A model generated the notes under the pieces. The model was not told the origin of the DNA and did no database searches. It saw only the letters and a program-made list of their open reading frames with translations. A DNA stretch of 63,670 nt from Pseudomonadota bacterium (GTDB lineage: Bacteria > Myxococcota_A > UBA796 > UBA9615). This document shows, piece by piece, positions 63,282 to 63,670 of this stretch. The stretch is taken from positions 1 to 63,670 of the forward strand of contig JAAESI010000293.1 of NCBI GenBank assembly GCA_024229515.1, written 5' to 3'. Position numbers and translations under genes: made by a program. Each line of letters begins with the position of its first letter. Positions within the stretch are counted from its first letter, which is position 1.

Positions 63282-63520
63282 GCGCTCAGTTCTGGCGGAC
63301 ATCGTCGATGTAGGCGAGAAGCGAGCGTTCCAGCGCTCAGTTCTGGCGGACATCGTCGATGTAGGCGAGCCGCGAGCGCTCCAGCGCCCAGTTCTGGCGG
63401 ACATCGCCGGTGTGGGCGAGAAGCGAGCGTTCCAGTGCTCAGTTCTGGCGGACATCGTCGATGTAGGCGAGCCGCGAGCGCTCCAGCGCCCTGGCGAACA
63501 TCGCCGATGTCGGCGAGCAG
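63282..63520. repeat. Tandem array of 51-bp repeats
   Basis: Four units of exactly 51 bp start at 63282, 63333, 63384 and 63435. A degenerate, shortened fifth unit starts at 63486. Each holds the core CTGGCGGACATCG followed by CGATGT; the 13-nt inverted repeat ACATCGNCGATGT lies at 63299, 63350, 63401 (one mismatch), 63452 and 63498. Units alternate AAGCGAGCGTTCCA and CCGCGAGCGCTCCA ends, suggesting a 102-bp higher-order unit. Read in one minus-strand frame each unit would give AYIDDVRQN followed by a stop, so the array may derive from a gene's 3' end. No spacers, so it is not CRISPR. Confidence 0.85.
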
Positions 63521-63534
63521 TGTCCGTCGACTAA

Positions 63535-63648
63535 ACGGCCCCTCATGAAAGTGAGGCCTCACACTCGGGCCGTAGGGGGATGAAAACGGCAGTCAATCGT
63601 GAGAGAAGGAGGTTGCGAAGCCAACCATCTCACCCGAAAGACTGCCGT
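63535..63648 (+). other. Two nested hairpin regions upstream of a probable transposase start
   Basis: The first fold pairs ACGGCCC (63535-63541) with GGGCCGT (63567-63573) and encloses the perfect 12-bp palindrome GTGAGGCCTCAC (63551-63562). The second pairs ACGGCAGTC (63586-63594) with GACTGCCGT (63640-63648), GTGAGA (63599-63604) with TCTCAC (63628-63633), and GGTTG (63611-63615) with CAACC (63622-63626). A strong AAGGAGG (63606-63612) lies inside the second fold, 34 nt before GTG 63647. This looks like the end of an insertion sequence with a structured leader. Confidence 0.55.
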
Positions 63649-63670
63649 GCCCTCCATCGTAAAGAAGATC
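63647..63670 (+). CDS. Start of a probable IS transposase (cut by window edge)
   Basis: GTG 63647 begins MPSIVKKI and runs to the window end. Transposases of the IS1634/IS4-like group often begin M(A/P)SIVKKK, and the nested inverted repeats immediately upstream support an insertion-sequence end. Only eight residues are visible, so the assignment rests on that short match and context. The outer right arm of the upstream fold overlaps the start codon. Confidence 0.35.

Noticed and set aside
63282..63520. CRISPR array
   Set aside because: Units are directly contiguous 51-bp repeats without unique spacers, and no cas genes are near.

Overview
The window is very GC-rich (visually about 70%), densely coded on both strands, and probably comes from a myxobacterium-like member of the former Deltaproteobacteria (Myxococcota or relatives). 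The evidence is several Hanks-type kinases, some fused to PEGA and formylglycine-generating-enzyme (FGE) domains; many lipoproteins with aspartate-rich linkers; MopE-type Asp/Cys repeat proteins; an exported TPR-CHAT protein; and an ATP synthase operon with b and b' subunits and a signal peptide on b. No tRNA, rRNA or CRISPR was recognised. Several genes carry single-base frameshifts, often in G or C homopolymers, and three genes carry in-frame TAG codons. The source is therefore probably a draft or metagenome assembly, or some of the genes are decaying.

Layout. 1-9035: MopE-type secreted protein, GH18 chitinase lipoprotein, GGDEF protein, acyl-CoA synthetase and two Ser/Thr kinases. 9049-14250: molybdopterin oxidoreductase, MATE exporter, zincin lipoprotein and a protein of unknown family. 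14250-16951: an exported TPR-CHAT (caspase-like) protein whose stop codon overlaps the Shine-Dalgarno of the unknown gene, suggesting a functional pair. 16973-20715: two lipoproteins, a sugar nucleotidyltransferase and a TolB-like lipoprotein. 20712-25136: a divergent urate-catabolism cluster, puuD on one side and allantoinase, an allantoicase/OHCU decarboxylase fusion and HIU hydrolase on the other. Together these convert urate to ureidoglycolate plus urea. 25187-36368: an amber-interrupted membrane protein and methyltransferase, a large carboxypeptidase-regulatory-like lipoprotein, an EI24/CysZ-like protein, an M16 protease, a HEAT-like protein, a 2-hydroxyacid dehydrogenase and a CbpA-type DnaJ. 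36450-41589: a tightly overlapping eight-gene type IV filament operon (pilin, three consecutive T2SF proteins, one ATPase, three minor-pilin-like proteins). 41599-43702: a TVP38-like protein and a kinase N-lobe/YadA-head-like chimera. 43717-49719: the atp operon (b', b, delta, alpha, gamma, beta, epsilon) under a clear sigma-70-type promoter. 49936-57443: a third kinase, a Tyr-rich lipoprotein, a sulfatase-like hydrolase, a second acyl-CoA synthetase and a START-like protein. 57532-63270: small lipoproteins, a large MopE repeat lipoprotein, a pentaheme cytochrome and a secreted nuclease. 63282-63670: a 51-bp tandem repeat array, then nested hairpins running into what looks like the start of a transposase.

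A recurrent regulatory theme is a TANNNT -10-like box 6-9 nt upstream of the start codon, without a Shine-Dalgarno, at 17 genes. This is the geometry expected for leaderless transcripts. Genes inside operons instead overlap by 4 bp (ATGA, GTGA or TTGA) or have Shine-Dalgarno sequences.
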